NCBI GenBank assembly: GCA_017643385.1
Contig: JAEPNN010000003.1
Location: forward strand, 124,001 to 188,000
From: Dinoroseobacter sp.
Lineage (GTDB): Bacteria > Pseudomonadota > Alphaproteobacteria > Rhodobacterales > Rhodobacteraceae
Direction: 5' to 3'
Length of the DNA stretch: 64,000 nt
A program made the translations under genes and the position numbers. This document shows, one piece after another, positions 56,095-64,000 of this stretch (positions within the stretch are counted from its first letter, which is position 1; each line of letters starts with the position of its first letter). The notes under the pieces were generated by a model that was not told where the DNA came from, searched no databases, and saw only the letters and a program-made list of their open reading frames with translations.

Positions 56095-56721
56095 TTACTT
56101 GCTCGATTTCTCGTCGCCGGGGAGGATATAATCTGCTCCTTCCCACGGGCTCATGAAGTCAAACTGACGGTATTCCTGAACCAGGTTTACAGATTCGTAG
56201 ACAACGCGCTTCTGGGCTTCGTCATAGCGCACCTCAGTGTATCCGGTGGTCGGGAAATCCTTGCGCAAAGGATGTCCGCGAAATCCATAATCCGTCAGAA
56301 GACGGCGCAGGTCCGGATGGCCGGTGAAGAGGATCCCGAACATATCGAACGCTTCACGTTCATACCAATTCGCACCATGGTGGACCTCGTGGATTGAAGG
56401 GATCGTCTCGCTCTCGCGCAGTGCGACTTTCAACCGAATACGATGGTTTTGATACATCGAGAGGAAATGATAGACGACGTCGAAGCGCTGTTCGCGCTCA
56501 GGATGATCCACAGCGGTAATGTCGATCAGCGTCGAGAACTTGCACACCGGATCGGCACGCAGAAACTCTACCATGCCAACCAGCGACAATGCGGGCACCC
56601 GGACTGTCAACTCACCATTTGCAATGGTCGTGGAAATCACGTCATCCGAGCGGCGCCCCTCGATATGCGCGGCCAGTTCTTCCAATGCACTGTCGTCGAT
56701 CTGAACCAGAGCGTCGGTCAT
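56095..56721 (-). CDS. nuoC: NADH-quinone oxidoreductase subunit C
   Basis: NuoC (30-kDa) of complex I, 208 aa. It shows [81 protein letters not shown], split here in shorter blocks: [14 protein letters not shown] and [11 protein letters not shown] are the diagnostic motifs. 24 bp separate it from nuoB. No anomalies. Confidence 0.97.
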   Translation of the reverse strand: MTDALVQIDDSALEELAAHIEGRRSDDVISTTIANGELTVRVPALSLVGMVEFLRADPVCKFSTLIDITAVDHPEREQRFDVVYHFLSMYQNHRIRLKVALRESETIPSIHEVHHGANWYEREAFDMFGILFTGHPDLRRLLTDYGFRGHPLRKDFPTTGYTEVRYDEAQKRVVYESVNLVQEYRQFDFMSPWEGADYILPGDEKSSK

Positions 56722-56745
56722 GTCGGATCTGCCTTTCTAAATGCC

Positions 56746-57635
<890 letters not shown>

Positions 57636-57983
57636 AAGGGTCGCTCCTTTAATTCGTCCGTTCGTCTCGCGCCTGGCGAGCCTACGCAGTCCTTCGGTCG
57701 TGGTCTACATTTGCATGCAGAAAGGGTCAACAAATCGACATGCGGCATTCGCGCCAGAATTGATGGGATGACGAAGATTTTTCCCAAGTCTCTCCAAAGA
57801 ACGCCGAAACAGCCTGGAGTTTATACAGTATAATCATCCGTTCGGCAGCCTTCTTGCACAAAAAACAGGCTGCATCATCGGTGGATTTGATCAAGTGCTA
57901 ACGCAGGCGTATCCGAAGCGCGGACACTGCCGTTGCAAGATGCGGATCTGCGAAAAGCAAAGCATCGAAAACCACCATTGGCA
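57636..57983. other. Upstream region of the nuo operon
   Basis: 348 bp between nuoA (leftward, starting 57635) and the membrane-protein gene ending at 57984, the only long gene-free stretch in this half. It must carry the nuo promoter, with an AT-rich patch around 57818-57835. I see no tRNA or strong terminator, and short ORFs here look like shadows. A weak 6-bp pairing, GCAGCC (57846) with GGCTGC (57868), also occurs. Confidence 0.5.
57821..57833 (-). promoter_or_regulatory. AT-rich palindrome, possible nuo promoter -10 or operator
   Basis: TTATACAGTATAA is a near-perfect palindrome about 186 bp upstream of the nuoA start. On the minus strand it offers TATACT and TATAAA, plausible -10 hexamers, but I find no convincing -35 at 16-18 bp spacing. 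Either a promoter element or a repressor site; evidence is weak. Confidence 0.3.
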
Positions 57984-58364
57984 TTAGGCCAAAGCGACCA
58001 CCAAAGCTGCCCCCAACATTGCAAGCGTTATTGGCGCCCAGAGCCGTCGCTCAGCCGGACTGGGCGTGATCAGGTTGCCAAGGCTCGACAGCGCCATAAA
58101 CCCCACAGGGGCCCATATCGCCCAGCTTGCAGTGTCCAGCGCAACAACACCCGCATGGTCGAGCACCACGCCGGCCAACACCAAAATCAACAAACCCTGA
58201 AATGCGGCCCCAAATCTCACGGGTATGGGCAACGCTCCCGCATATCGCCCGCCCAAGGTCAGATGTCCCAAAGGCGCGCCCATGCTCAATGCCATTTGGA
58301 ACCCTGCCGCGAAGACAGAGAAGACCATGTAGAGCACGCCAAAATGCCAGACATAATCAGTCAT
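57984..58364 (-). CDS. Small membrane protein downstream of the enoyl-CoA hydratase
   Basis: A 126-residue protein with four hydrophobic segments at about residues 6-26, 48-66, 72-94 and 105-125. It begins MTDYVWHFGVLYMVFSVFAAGFQM. ATG 58364 overlaps the hydratase stop by 8 bp; a longer frame runs to 58394. It is the last gene of the leucine-degradation run. No family recognised. Confidence 0.7.
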   Translation of the reverse strand: MTDYVWHFGVLYMVFSVFAAGFQMALSMGAPLGHLTLGGRYAGALPIPVRFGAAFQGLLILVLAGVVLDHAGVVALDTASWAIWAPVGFMALSSLGNLITPSPAERRLWAPITLAMLGAALVVALA

Positions 58365-59142
58365 CGACAACCCAGGACGCTTTGCGCCGTTCAAAGAAGG
58401 CCGCGATCCCTTCGCGTGCTTCGTCGCTCTCCCAACGGGCGTTCAATGTGGCAATCGTTGCATCAATCACATCATCCGTGATGGCAGGCCCCAAAGACAA
58501 AGCCATTGCCTTTGACGCGGCGACGGCCCCCGGCGCGCAGGCCAAGTAGGGCAGAACCGATTTCTCAACAGCGCCCTCCAAAGCATCCGCAGGCACCGTT
58601 TCGGCAGCCAAACCGATCCGAAGCGCGGTTTCGGCCCCAAAGCGCGCGCTCGACATGAAAAACTCGCGGGTCTGCGGGCCGAGACGCGCCGCCACGTAAG
58701 GCCCAATGGTTGCAGGTACCAGACCAAGCTTCGTTTCGGTCAGACCAAACTGGGCTGTGTCCACACAAATCGCTTTGTCGACCACGCACATCATTCCGAC
58801 GCCGCCCCCGAAGGCCGCGCCCTGCACTTTTGCAATCACAGGTTTCGGCAAGCTGTTCCAGGTGCCCAGCATGACCGCCAGTTTCTTTGCCTCTGCTGCG
58901 CGCGAGGCCGGATCTGCAGCCATTTGGTCCTGCATCCAGCCCAGATCACCCCCTGCGCAGAAACTTTTTCCGGCTCCGGTCAGAACCACCACGCGCACCG
59001 TGTCGTCTGACGCCAGATCCTGTGCCAGCGTCGTCAGTTCCTCAATCATCCGGCCTGAGAGGGCGTTGTGCTTTTCGGGTCGGTTCAGCGTGACAGTGGC
59101 CACGCCACGCTTGTCGACATCTGTTGCGACTGTCTCAAACAT
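58357..59142 (-). CDS. Enoyl-CoA hydratase/isomerase, probable methylglutaconyl-CoA hydratase
   Basis: A 261-residue crotonase-fold enzyme. The oxyanion-hole segments are ALSGRM...GAGKSFCAGGDLGWM and KVQGAAFGGGVGMM, and the catalytic Glu region is FGLTETKLGLVPATIGPYV, the pattern of methylglutaconyl-CoA hydratases (LiuC). ATG 59142 has GAGGGG upstream; 59172 is an alternative. Placed in the mcc operon, it probably hydrates 3-methylglutaconyl-CoA to HMG-CoA, the step between the carboxylase and HMG-CoA lyase. Confidence 0.9.
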   Translation of the reverse strand: MFETVATDVDKRGVATVTLNRPEKHNALSGRMIEELTTLAQDLASDDTVRVVVLTGAGKSFCAGGDLGWMQDQMAADPASRAAEAKKLAVMLGTWNSLPKPVIAKVQGAAFGGGVGMMCVVDKAICVDTAQFGLTETKLGLVPATIGPYVAARLGPQTREFFMSSARFGAETALRIGLAAETVPADALEGAVEKSVLPYLACAPGAVAASKAMALSLGPAITDDVIDATIATLNARWESDEAREGIAAFFERRKASWVVDD

Positions 59143-59198
59143 GCCCGGCCCCTCTTGTTTTTCCATTTTCAAATTTCCTCGAAAGGGGCATCTGACCC

Positions 59199-60050
59199 TC
59201 AGGGCTTACGCAAGGCACGGGCAAATGTACCAGCTTCCGCTACTTTCTCATCATCCAGCCCAGTTTCAAAGCCACGTGCCTCGACAAACTGCAACACTGC
59301 TTCCGTCGCCACATTTCCCGCCGCGCCCGGGGCGTAGGGACATCCGCCCAATCCGCCAACGGAAGCATCAAACACACGCAGCCCCTCTTCCAACGCAACC
59401 TCGATATTGGCCAACGCCACGCCGCCTGTGTCATGGAAATGCCCTGCCAGCCGTTCAGGACCTGCAACAGGCACAACGGCTTTCAGCATTGCCGAGACCG
59501 CCTGCACTGACGCGCGCCCAAGAGTTTCACCGAGCGAAATCTCAAAACAGCCCATTTCAAGAAGCGCCTCACTGACCTGCGCCACCTTTTCGGGCGCCGT
59601 TGGCCCATCGAACGGACAATCGGTCACGCAAGAAACATAGCCCCGCACGGGGACACCCGCGGCCAGGGCATCGCGAACAACAGGACGGAACCGTGTCAGG
59701 CTCTCGTCGATTGTTGCGTTCAAATTGGCCTTGGAGAACCCCTCAGACGCCGCACCAAACACAGCGACTTCATCCGCATCCGCGTCCAATGCGCGTTCAA
59801 GCCCGCGCGCATTCGGGGTCAAAGCCGTATAACGAACACCGGGGGTACGGGCGATCTGGGACATGACCTCTGCCCCATCGGCCATTTGCGGCACCCATTT
59901 GGGCGAGACGAAACTTGCCACCTCGATCCGCTGATATCCGCATGCCGAGAGCCTGTCGATCAGGGCAACTTTCTCGTCAGTGGGGATAATACGGGCTTCA
60001 TTCTGCAACCCATCCCGCGGTCCCATCTCGACAATTTCGACGGTTGCCAC
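59199..60050 (-). CDS. Hydroxymethylglutaryl-CoA lyase
   Basis: HMG-CoA lyase splits HMG-CoA to acetoacetate and acetyl-CoA in the last step of leucine degradation. The 283-aa protein has EMGPRDGLQNE near the N-terminus (catalytic Arg-Asp), FVSPKWVPQMAD, and the diagnostic loop SVGGLGGCPYAPGAAGN with the active-site Cys. The start is a GTG at 60050 with GGAG eight bases before it, two bases after the GST stop; the frame is open to 60146. TIM-barrel fold by family. Confidence 0.94.
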   Translation of the reverse strand: MATVEIVEMGPRDGLQNEARIIPTDEKVALIDRLSACGYQRIEVASFVSPKWVPQMADGAEVMSQIARTPGVRYTALTPNARGLERALDADADEVAVFGAASEGFSKANLNATIDESLTRFRPVVRDALAAGVPVRGYVSCVTDCPFDGPTAPEKVAQVSEALLEMGCFEISLGETLGRASVQAVSAMLKAVVPVAGPERLAGHFHDTGGVALANIEVALEEGLRVFDASVGGLGGCPYAPGAAGNVATEAVLQFVEARGFETGLDDEKVAEAGTFARALRKP

Positions 60051-60052
60051 GT

Positions 60053-60709
60053 TTAGTGCTCCGGTACTGGATAGAAGTCCTTGGTATAGAACTCCTGTTC
60101 CCCATCTTTTTCCAAGGCCCGCTGATAAGCTGGACGCGCCGCACATCGCCCGAGGTAGCCTTGCAATCTCGGGAACTCGTCAAAGCGAGCATAGTAGGGA
60201 ACTGCGCGTAGGTTGAACCCAAACATGATATCTGCCGCCGAAAATCCACTCGGCAGCACCCAATCGCCGGCCAGCATGGTATCTGCGCCGCGCAAGGTGG
60301 ATTTGAACCGCGCCGTCAGAAGTTTGATGACAACGGGCGAAGCAAGGGACGGATCACGTAAAAACAGATGGTTCATGTTCAACTGTTCAATCAAGCTTGC
60401 CATCGTTTCCGAAAACCACATTGCCTGAAGATAGGCCGGACGCTCTGTATCCCCGACCGCGCGCTCTAATCCCGCATCCGGATGTCGCTCTACGAGCGTT
60501 TGCACAATTGCACCGCTTTCGAACATTGTCTCGCCGTCAAGCTCCAGCGCGGGCACACGACCGGCGGGCGAAACCGCATAGCCTTCGGGCGTGTGCATGG
60601 TGCCCCCTCGGATCGAGTGCATGACCAGCTCTGCCTCGAGCCCCAGTTCTTCCAGCAACCAAAGCACCCGAAACGAGCGTGACATCGGCACATGGTGTAG
60701 TCGCATCAT
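60053..60709 (-). CDS. Glutathione S-transferase family protein
   Basis: A 218-residue GST: an N-terminal thioredoxin-like domain (MRLHHVPMSRSFRVLWLLEELGLEAELV, VPALELDGETMFESGAIVQTLVE with the cis-Pro and ESGAI glutathione-binding motif) and a helical C-terminal domain. It sits in a leucine-degradation operon, overlapping mccA by 4 bp (ATGATG), which is not a usual partner. It could detoxify reactive acyl-CoA products such as methylcrotonyl-CoA or act as an unrelated passenger. Confidence 0.9.
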   Translation of the reverse strand: MMRLHHVPMSRSFRVLWLLEELGLEAELVMHSIRGGTMHTPEGYAVSPAGRVPALELDGETMFESGAIVQTLVERHPDAGLERAVGDTERPAYLQAMWFSETMASLIEQLNMNHLFLRDPSLASPVVIKLLTARFKSTLRGADTMLAGDWVLPSGFSAADIMFGFNLRAVPYYARFDEFPRLQGYLGRCAARPAYQRALEKDGEQEFYTKDFYPVPEH

Positions 60710-62643
60710 GCTTCTTCCTCCTCTAACCGCACCAAAGGAACGCCGGCTTCGACCTGCGCGCCTGTTTCACACAGGACTTCAGCCACCACACCATCGCGTG
60801 CGGCCTTGAGCGTATGCTCCATTTTCATCGCTTCAAGAACCGCGAGCGCCGCACCTTTTGCAACCTCAGCACCAGGTGCTACCAAAACGGCCTTCAATAA
60901 GCCCGGCATCGGGGCTTCCACAACATTTCCGCCAATCCCGGCCGCAGCGTCCCGCGCCAATGGATCAACGACCTCAAACGCAATGCCATATTGGGCAAAG
61001 ACAGTGATCGTATTGCCGGAACGCACGACGTTCGCCCCGGCCTGCCCATCAAATCGCCATTGCCCGTCCTTGCGGACAGCCTGAACCGAGCGGCCAGCCA
61101 CCTGGATCTCGCAGTGATCAGGGCCATGCATACGCATCAGACCAACGATTTCCTTGCCCCCGCGGTCCAACACAATCTGCTGCACCAAAGGTGCCCAGAG
61201 TGTGAAGCCCGCCAGTTGTTGGGCCTCCCCGATATCTGCCGCCGCCAGTACCGCTTGCGCCAAAACCCATTGAGGAATGTCCAGGGCCGCCAAGAGTGCA
61301 TCGAGATCGCGCCCGATCAGCCCGGTATCCACGTTACCGGAAGCAAAACCCTGATGATCACAAAGAGCCCCAAGAAAACCCAGATTGGTTACGGTCCCGG
61401 CCACTTCGGTATTTGTCAATGCTCGCCGCATTTGTCCCAGCGCAATCTCTCGCGTTGCCCCGTGCACGATCACCTTGGCAATCATCGGATCGTAATAGGG
61501 GCTGATGGTATCGCCTGCCCGCACACCAGTGTCCGCGCGTGCGTCGTCGGCAAATTTCAAATGCGTCAATGTCCCGGTGGCAGGTAGGAACCCTGCAGGG
61601 GCGTCTTCTGCATAAAGCCGCGCTTCAAACGCATGTCCGGAAATCGATAACGCGCTTTGTCTACACGGCAAAGGCTCACCCGCCGCAACGCGTAGCTGCC
61701 ACTCCACCAGATCAACGCCTGTGATCGCCTCGGTGACCGGATGCTCCACTTGCAAACGCGTGTTCATTTCCATGAACCAAAATGCGTCTGGGTGCAGACC
61801 GTCTGATCCATCGACGATAAACTCTACCGTGCCAGCCCCTTTGTAGCCGATGGCTTTGGCCGCTCGGACAGCCGCGGCGCCCATTGCCTCACGCATTTCG
61901 AGGGTCATACCTGGCGCAGGCGCCTCTTCGATCACCTTCTGGTGGCGTCTTTGCAGGGAGCAATCGCGCTCGAAGAGATGAACAGCCTCTGTTCCATCCC
62001 CAAAAATCTGGATCTCGATATGGCGTGGAGAAGTCACGAATTTCTCGACCAGCACATCCGGATTGCCAAATGCGGTTTGCGCCTCTGAGCGCGCGCTTGC
62101 CAAAGCCGCTGCGAAGCCGTCTAGCCCTTCGACCAGACGCATGCCTTTCCCCCCGCCCCCGGCGACCGCTTTGATCAAAACTGGATAACCAATCGCATCC
62201 GCCTCTTTGGCCAGAAGCGCGTCATCCTGATCTGACCCATGATAGCCAGGGACGACGGGCACCCCGGCTTCCACCATCAGGGCCTTGGCCGCGTCTTTCA
62301 AACCCATCGCGCGGATCGCCGCCGCTGAGGGTCCGATGAACACAAGGCCAGCGGCTTCCACGGCGTCGACAAAATCAGGGTTTTCAGACAAGAACCCATA
62401 TCCCGGGTGGATCGCCTGCGCTTTGGTTGCCAAAGCCGCAGTGATGATTGCATCGCCACGCAAATAGCTTTCCGCAGGCGTCGCCCCCCCAAGCGAGGCA
62501 GCCTCATCGGCAAGAGACACATGGCGTGCGCCCGCATCAATGTCGGAATGCACTGCCACTGTTGCAACGCCCAGCTTTCGGGCGGTGTCGATCACACGAC
62601 AGGCAATCTCACCCCTGTTTGCGATCAGGATCTTACGGAACAT
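60706..62643 (-). CDS. mccA: Methylcrotonyl-CoA carboxylase, biotin-carboxylase/BCCP subunit
   Basis: The alpha subunit of 3-methylcrotonyl-CoA carboxylase: an N-terminal biotin carboxylase (ILIANRGEIACRVIDTARKLG, GYGFLSENPDFV, KAVAGGGGKGM, EMNTRLQVEHPVTE) and a C-terminal biotinyl domain with the biotinylated Lys in EAMKME at residue 607. The 645-aa length fits the family. Carboxybiotin is passed to the beta subunit. It needs BirA, encoded at 36.1 kb. It starts 129 bp after mccB. Confidence 0.95.
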   Translation of the reverse strand: MFRKILIANRGEIACRVIDTARKLGVATVAVHSDIDAGARHVSLADEAASLGGATPAESYLRGDAIITAALATKAQAIHPGYGFLSENPDFVDAVEAAGLVFIGPSAAAIRAMGLKDAAKALMVEAGVPVVPGYHGSDQDDALLAKEADAIGYPVLIKAVAGGGGKGMRLVEGLDGFAAALASARSEAQTAFGNPDVLVEKFVTSPRHIEIQIFGDGTEAVHLFERDCSLQRRHQKVIEEAPAPGMTLEMREAMGAAAVRAAKAIGYKGAGTVEFIVDGSDGLHPDAFWFMEMNTRLQVEHPVTEAITGVDLVEWQLRVAAGEPLPCRQSALSISGHAFEARLYAEDAPAGFLPATGTLTHLKFADDARADTGVRAGDTISPYYDPMIAKVIVHGATREIALGQMRRALTNTEVAGTVTNLGFLGALCDHQGFASGNVDTGLIGRDLDALLAALDIPQWVLAQAVLAAADIGEAQQLAGFTLWAPLVQQIVLDRGGKEIVGLMRMHGPDHCEIQVAGRSVQAVRKDGQWRFDGQAGANVVRSGNTITVFAQYGIAFEVVDPLARDAAAGIGGNVVEAPMPGLLKAVLVAPGAEVAKGAALAVLEAMKMEHTLKAARDGVVAEVLCETGAQVEAGVPLVRLEEEEA

Positions 62644-62772
62644 GGCGCGTCCCCTGCCCGTCGGTGGTCCGGGACCGCTTTTCGCAGGCCATCACGACTG
62701 CAACGACGTTTGAGTGCTGCAGATCCACTCTCATCTCGGCGATATCCGAATGTGCCTGAGACATCCAAAAAC

Positions 62773-64000
62773 TCACATTCTGAAGACGCCGAAACGCGTC
62801 TCCTCAACCGGGGCATTCAGGGCGGCCCGAAGGCTCAGCGCGAGCACGTCGCGGCTTTTTCTTGGGTCAACAATCCCGTCATCCCAAAGCCGTGCGCTGG
62901 CGTAAAGCGGGTGTGCCTGGCGTTCGAACATGTCGATTGTGGGCTGCTTGAACTCTGCTTCTTCCTCGGCACTCCAACGCCCGCCAGCCCGCTCAATCGC
63001 ATCACGTTTGACGGTCGCCAGAACCCCGGCGGCCTGCGCGCCACCCATCACGGAGATCCGGGAATTCGGCCATGTCCACAGAAACCTCGGCTGATAAGCC
63101 CGGCCAGCCATACCGTAATTACCGGCCCCGAAAGAACCGCCGACCAGCATAGTGATTTTTGGTACCGACGTGGTCGCAACTGCTGTGACCATCTTCGCGC
63201 CATGGCGGGCAATACCCTCGTTCTCATAGCGTTTGCCCACCATGAAGCCGGTGATGTTTTGCAAGAACACCAGCGGTATGCGACGCTGCGAGCAGAGCTC
63301 GACAAAATGTGCACCCTTCTGGGCCGCTTCCGAAAACAGAACGCCATTGTTGGCAATTATTCCAACCTGCAGGCCGCAGATCTCGGCAAACCCTGTGACC
63401 AGTGTTTCCCCAAACCGCGCCTTGAATTCGTCAAATCGAGAGGCATCGACAAGCCGCGCGATCACTTCGCGAATGTCATATGGCGTGCGCAGATCAGCTG
63501 GCACAACGCCAAGCAGTTCGGCAGGATCATAAGCAGGTGCCTCCCCCCCAAACTTAAGCGTTTCGCGCGCGCTCAGTGAGCCTACGGCCTGTCGCGCGAG
63601 GGCTAGCGCATGGGTATCGTCTTCGGCCAGATAATCGGCAACGCCAGACAGACGGGTATGAACATCCCCACCGCCCAGGTCTTCGGCAGATACGATCTCT
63701 CCGGTTGCGGCTTTCACCAAGGGGGGGCCTGCCAGGAAAATCGTTCCCTGGTTTTTCACGATGATTGAAACATCAGACATTGCAGGCACATAAGCGCCAC
63801 CCGCCGTACACGATCCCATAACCACGGCAATCTGCGCGATCCCTTTGGCGCTCATACGGGCCTGATTGTAAAAGATGCGCCCGAAGTGATCCCGATCGGG
63901 GAAAACCTCGTCCTGATTGGGCAGGTTCGCCCCGCCGCTGTCGACGAGATACACACATGGAAGCTGGCATTCCTCGGCAATCTCTTGCGCTCTGAGGTGT
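62773..64000 (-). CDS. mccB: Methylcrotonyl-CoA carboxylase, carboxyltransferase subunit (5' end outside window)
   Basis: The beta subunit of 3-methylcrotonyl-CoA carboxylase, which transfers the carboxyl from biotin to methylcrotonyl-CoA. Crotonase-like carboxyltransferase motifs are visible: [62 protein letters not shown] and [21 protein letters not shown]. The frame continues through 64000 (…EECQLPC upstream of YLVDSGG), so the start is beyond the edge. Roughly 409 of ~535 residues are here. It is upstream of mccA in the same operon. Confidence 0.94.
   Translation of the reverse strand, partial: HLRAQEIAEECQLPCVYLVDSGGANLPNQDEVFPDRDHFGRIFYNQARMSAKGIAQIAVVMGSCTAGGAYVPAMSDVSIIVKNQGTIFLAGPPLVKAATGEIVSAEDLGGGDVHTRLSGVADYLAEDDTHALALARQAVGSLSARETLKFGGEAPAYDPAELLGVVPADLRTPYDIREVIARLVDASRFDEFKARFGETLVTGFAEICGLQVGIIANNGVLFSEAAQKGAHFVELCSQRRIPLVFLQNITGFMVGKRYENEGIARHGAKMVTAVATTSVPKITMLVGGSFGAGNYGMAGRAYQPRFLWTWPNSRISVMGGAQAAGVLATVKRDAIERAGGRWSAEEEAEFKQPTIDMFERQAHPLYASARLWDDGIVDPRKSRDVLALSLRAALNAPVEETRFGVFRM

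Noticed and set aside
57845-57873. GCAGCC/GGCTGC hairpin in the nuo upstream region
   Set aside because: Only 6 bp of stem with a 17-base loop; too weak to call a terminator or regulator.
62407-63579. 390-aa plus-strand frame opposite mccA/mccB
   Set aside because: Antisense to two clear carboxylase genes; no protein family features and no ribosome-binding site.

Overview
This window reads as a chromosomal segment of a Rhodobacterales (Roseobacter-group) alphaproteobacterium. The reasons are gene content and order: a urease operon in ureD-A-B-C-E-F-G order, a complex I (nuo) operon carrying Rhodobacterales-type extra genes (DUF5333, DUF5337, a helix-hairpin-helix extension on NuoE) that runs on into birA-coaX-rnj, a Hint-domain protein, and a leucine-degradation operon. 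Coding density is high and many genes are coupled by 1-14 bp overlaps. I see no tRNA, rRNA, CRISPR array, insertion sequence or prophage.

Layout. (1) 1-6939, minus strand: urease structural and accessory genes (ureD, ureA, small membrane protein, ureB, Ala/Lys/Pro-rich protein, ureC, Flp-like/lectin-like protein, 72-aa protein, ureE, ureF, partial ureG). (2) 7154-22857, plus strand: housekeeping genes: pyrC, pyrE, dnaB, a 2OG-Fe(II) oxygenase, alr overlapping an MlaE/MlaF-type ABC pair, two small proteins, radA, cvpA, a low-complexity protein, purF, an atypical SDR, surE, pcm and a LysM/M23 lipoprotein. (3) 22862-25567, minus: tatA-tatB-tatC and a DUF815 ATPase. (4) 25728-28207: a short HTH regulator, a lone FbpC-like ATPase and a second atypical SDR. 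(5) 28529-33338, plus: Hint protein, prfC, a lipoprotein with a terminator-like hairpin inside it, and a DEAD-box helicase. (6) 33339-57635, minus: the nuo operon nuoA-N in standard order with twelve extra genes between nuo genes, followed by birA, coaX, rnj and a membrane protein. (7) 57984-64000, minus: leucine/isovalerate catabolism (mccB partial, mccA, a GST, HMG-CoA lyase, enoyl-CoA hydratase, membrane protein).

How the genes work together. The urease block makes and nickel-loads urease. The nuo block makes the 14-subunit NADH:quinone oxidoreductase, and its extra genes are candidates for assembly, stability or lineage-specific regulation. The mcc block takes 3-methylcrotonyl-CoA to acetoacetate plus acetyl-CoA. 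tatABC exports folded, cofactor-bearing proteins. pyrC/pyrE and purF supply pyrimidine and purine synthesis.

Most worth a second look: the twelve extra genes in nuo, including a recent-looking duplication of a helix-hairpin-helix domain between NuoE and its neighbour; the Flp-like/lectin-like protein and histone-H1-like protein inside the urease cluster; two SDR proteins lacking canonical catalytic residues; a perfect terminator-like hairpin inside a lipoprotein CDS; two DnaA-box-like 9-mers before the 17.1-kb gene; and a perfect 8-bp inverted repeat before the orphan HTH regulator. Family names come from reading the sequence and recall of the families. No database search was run.
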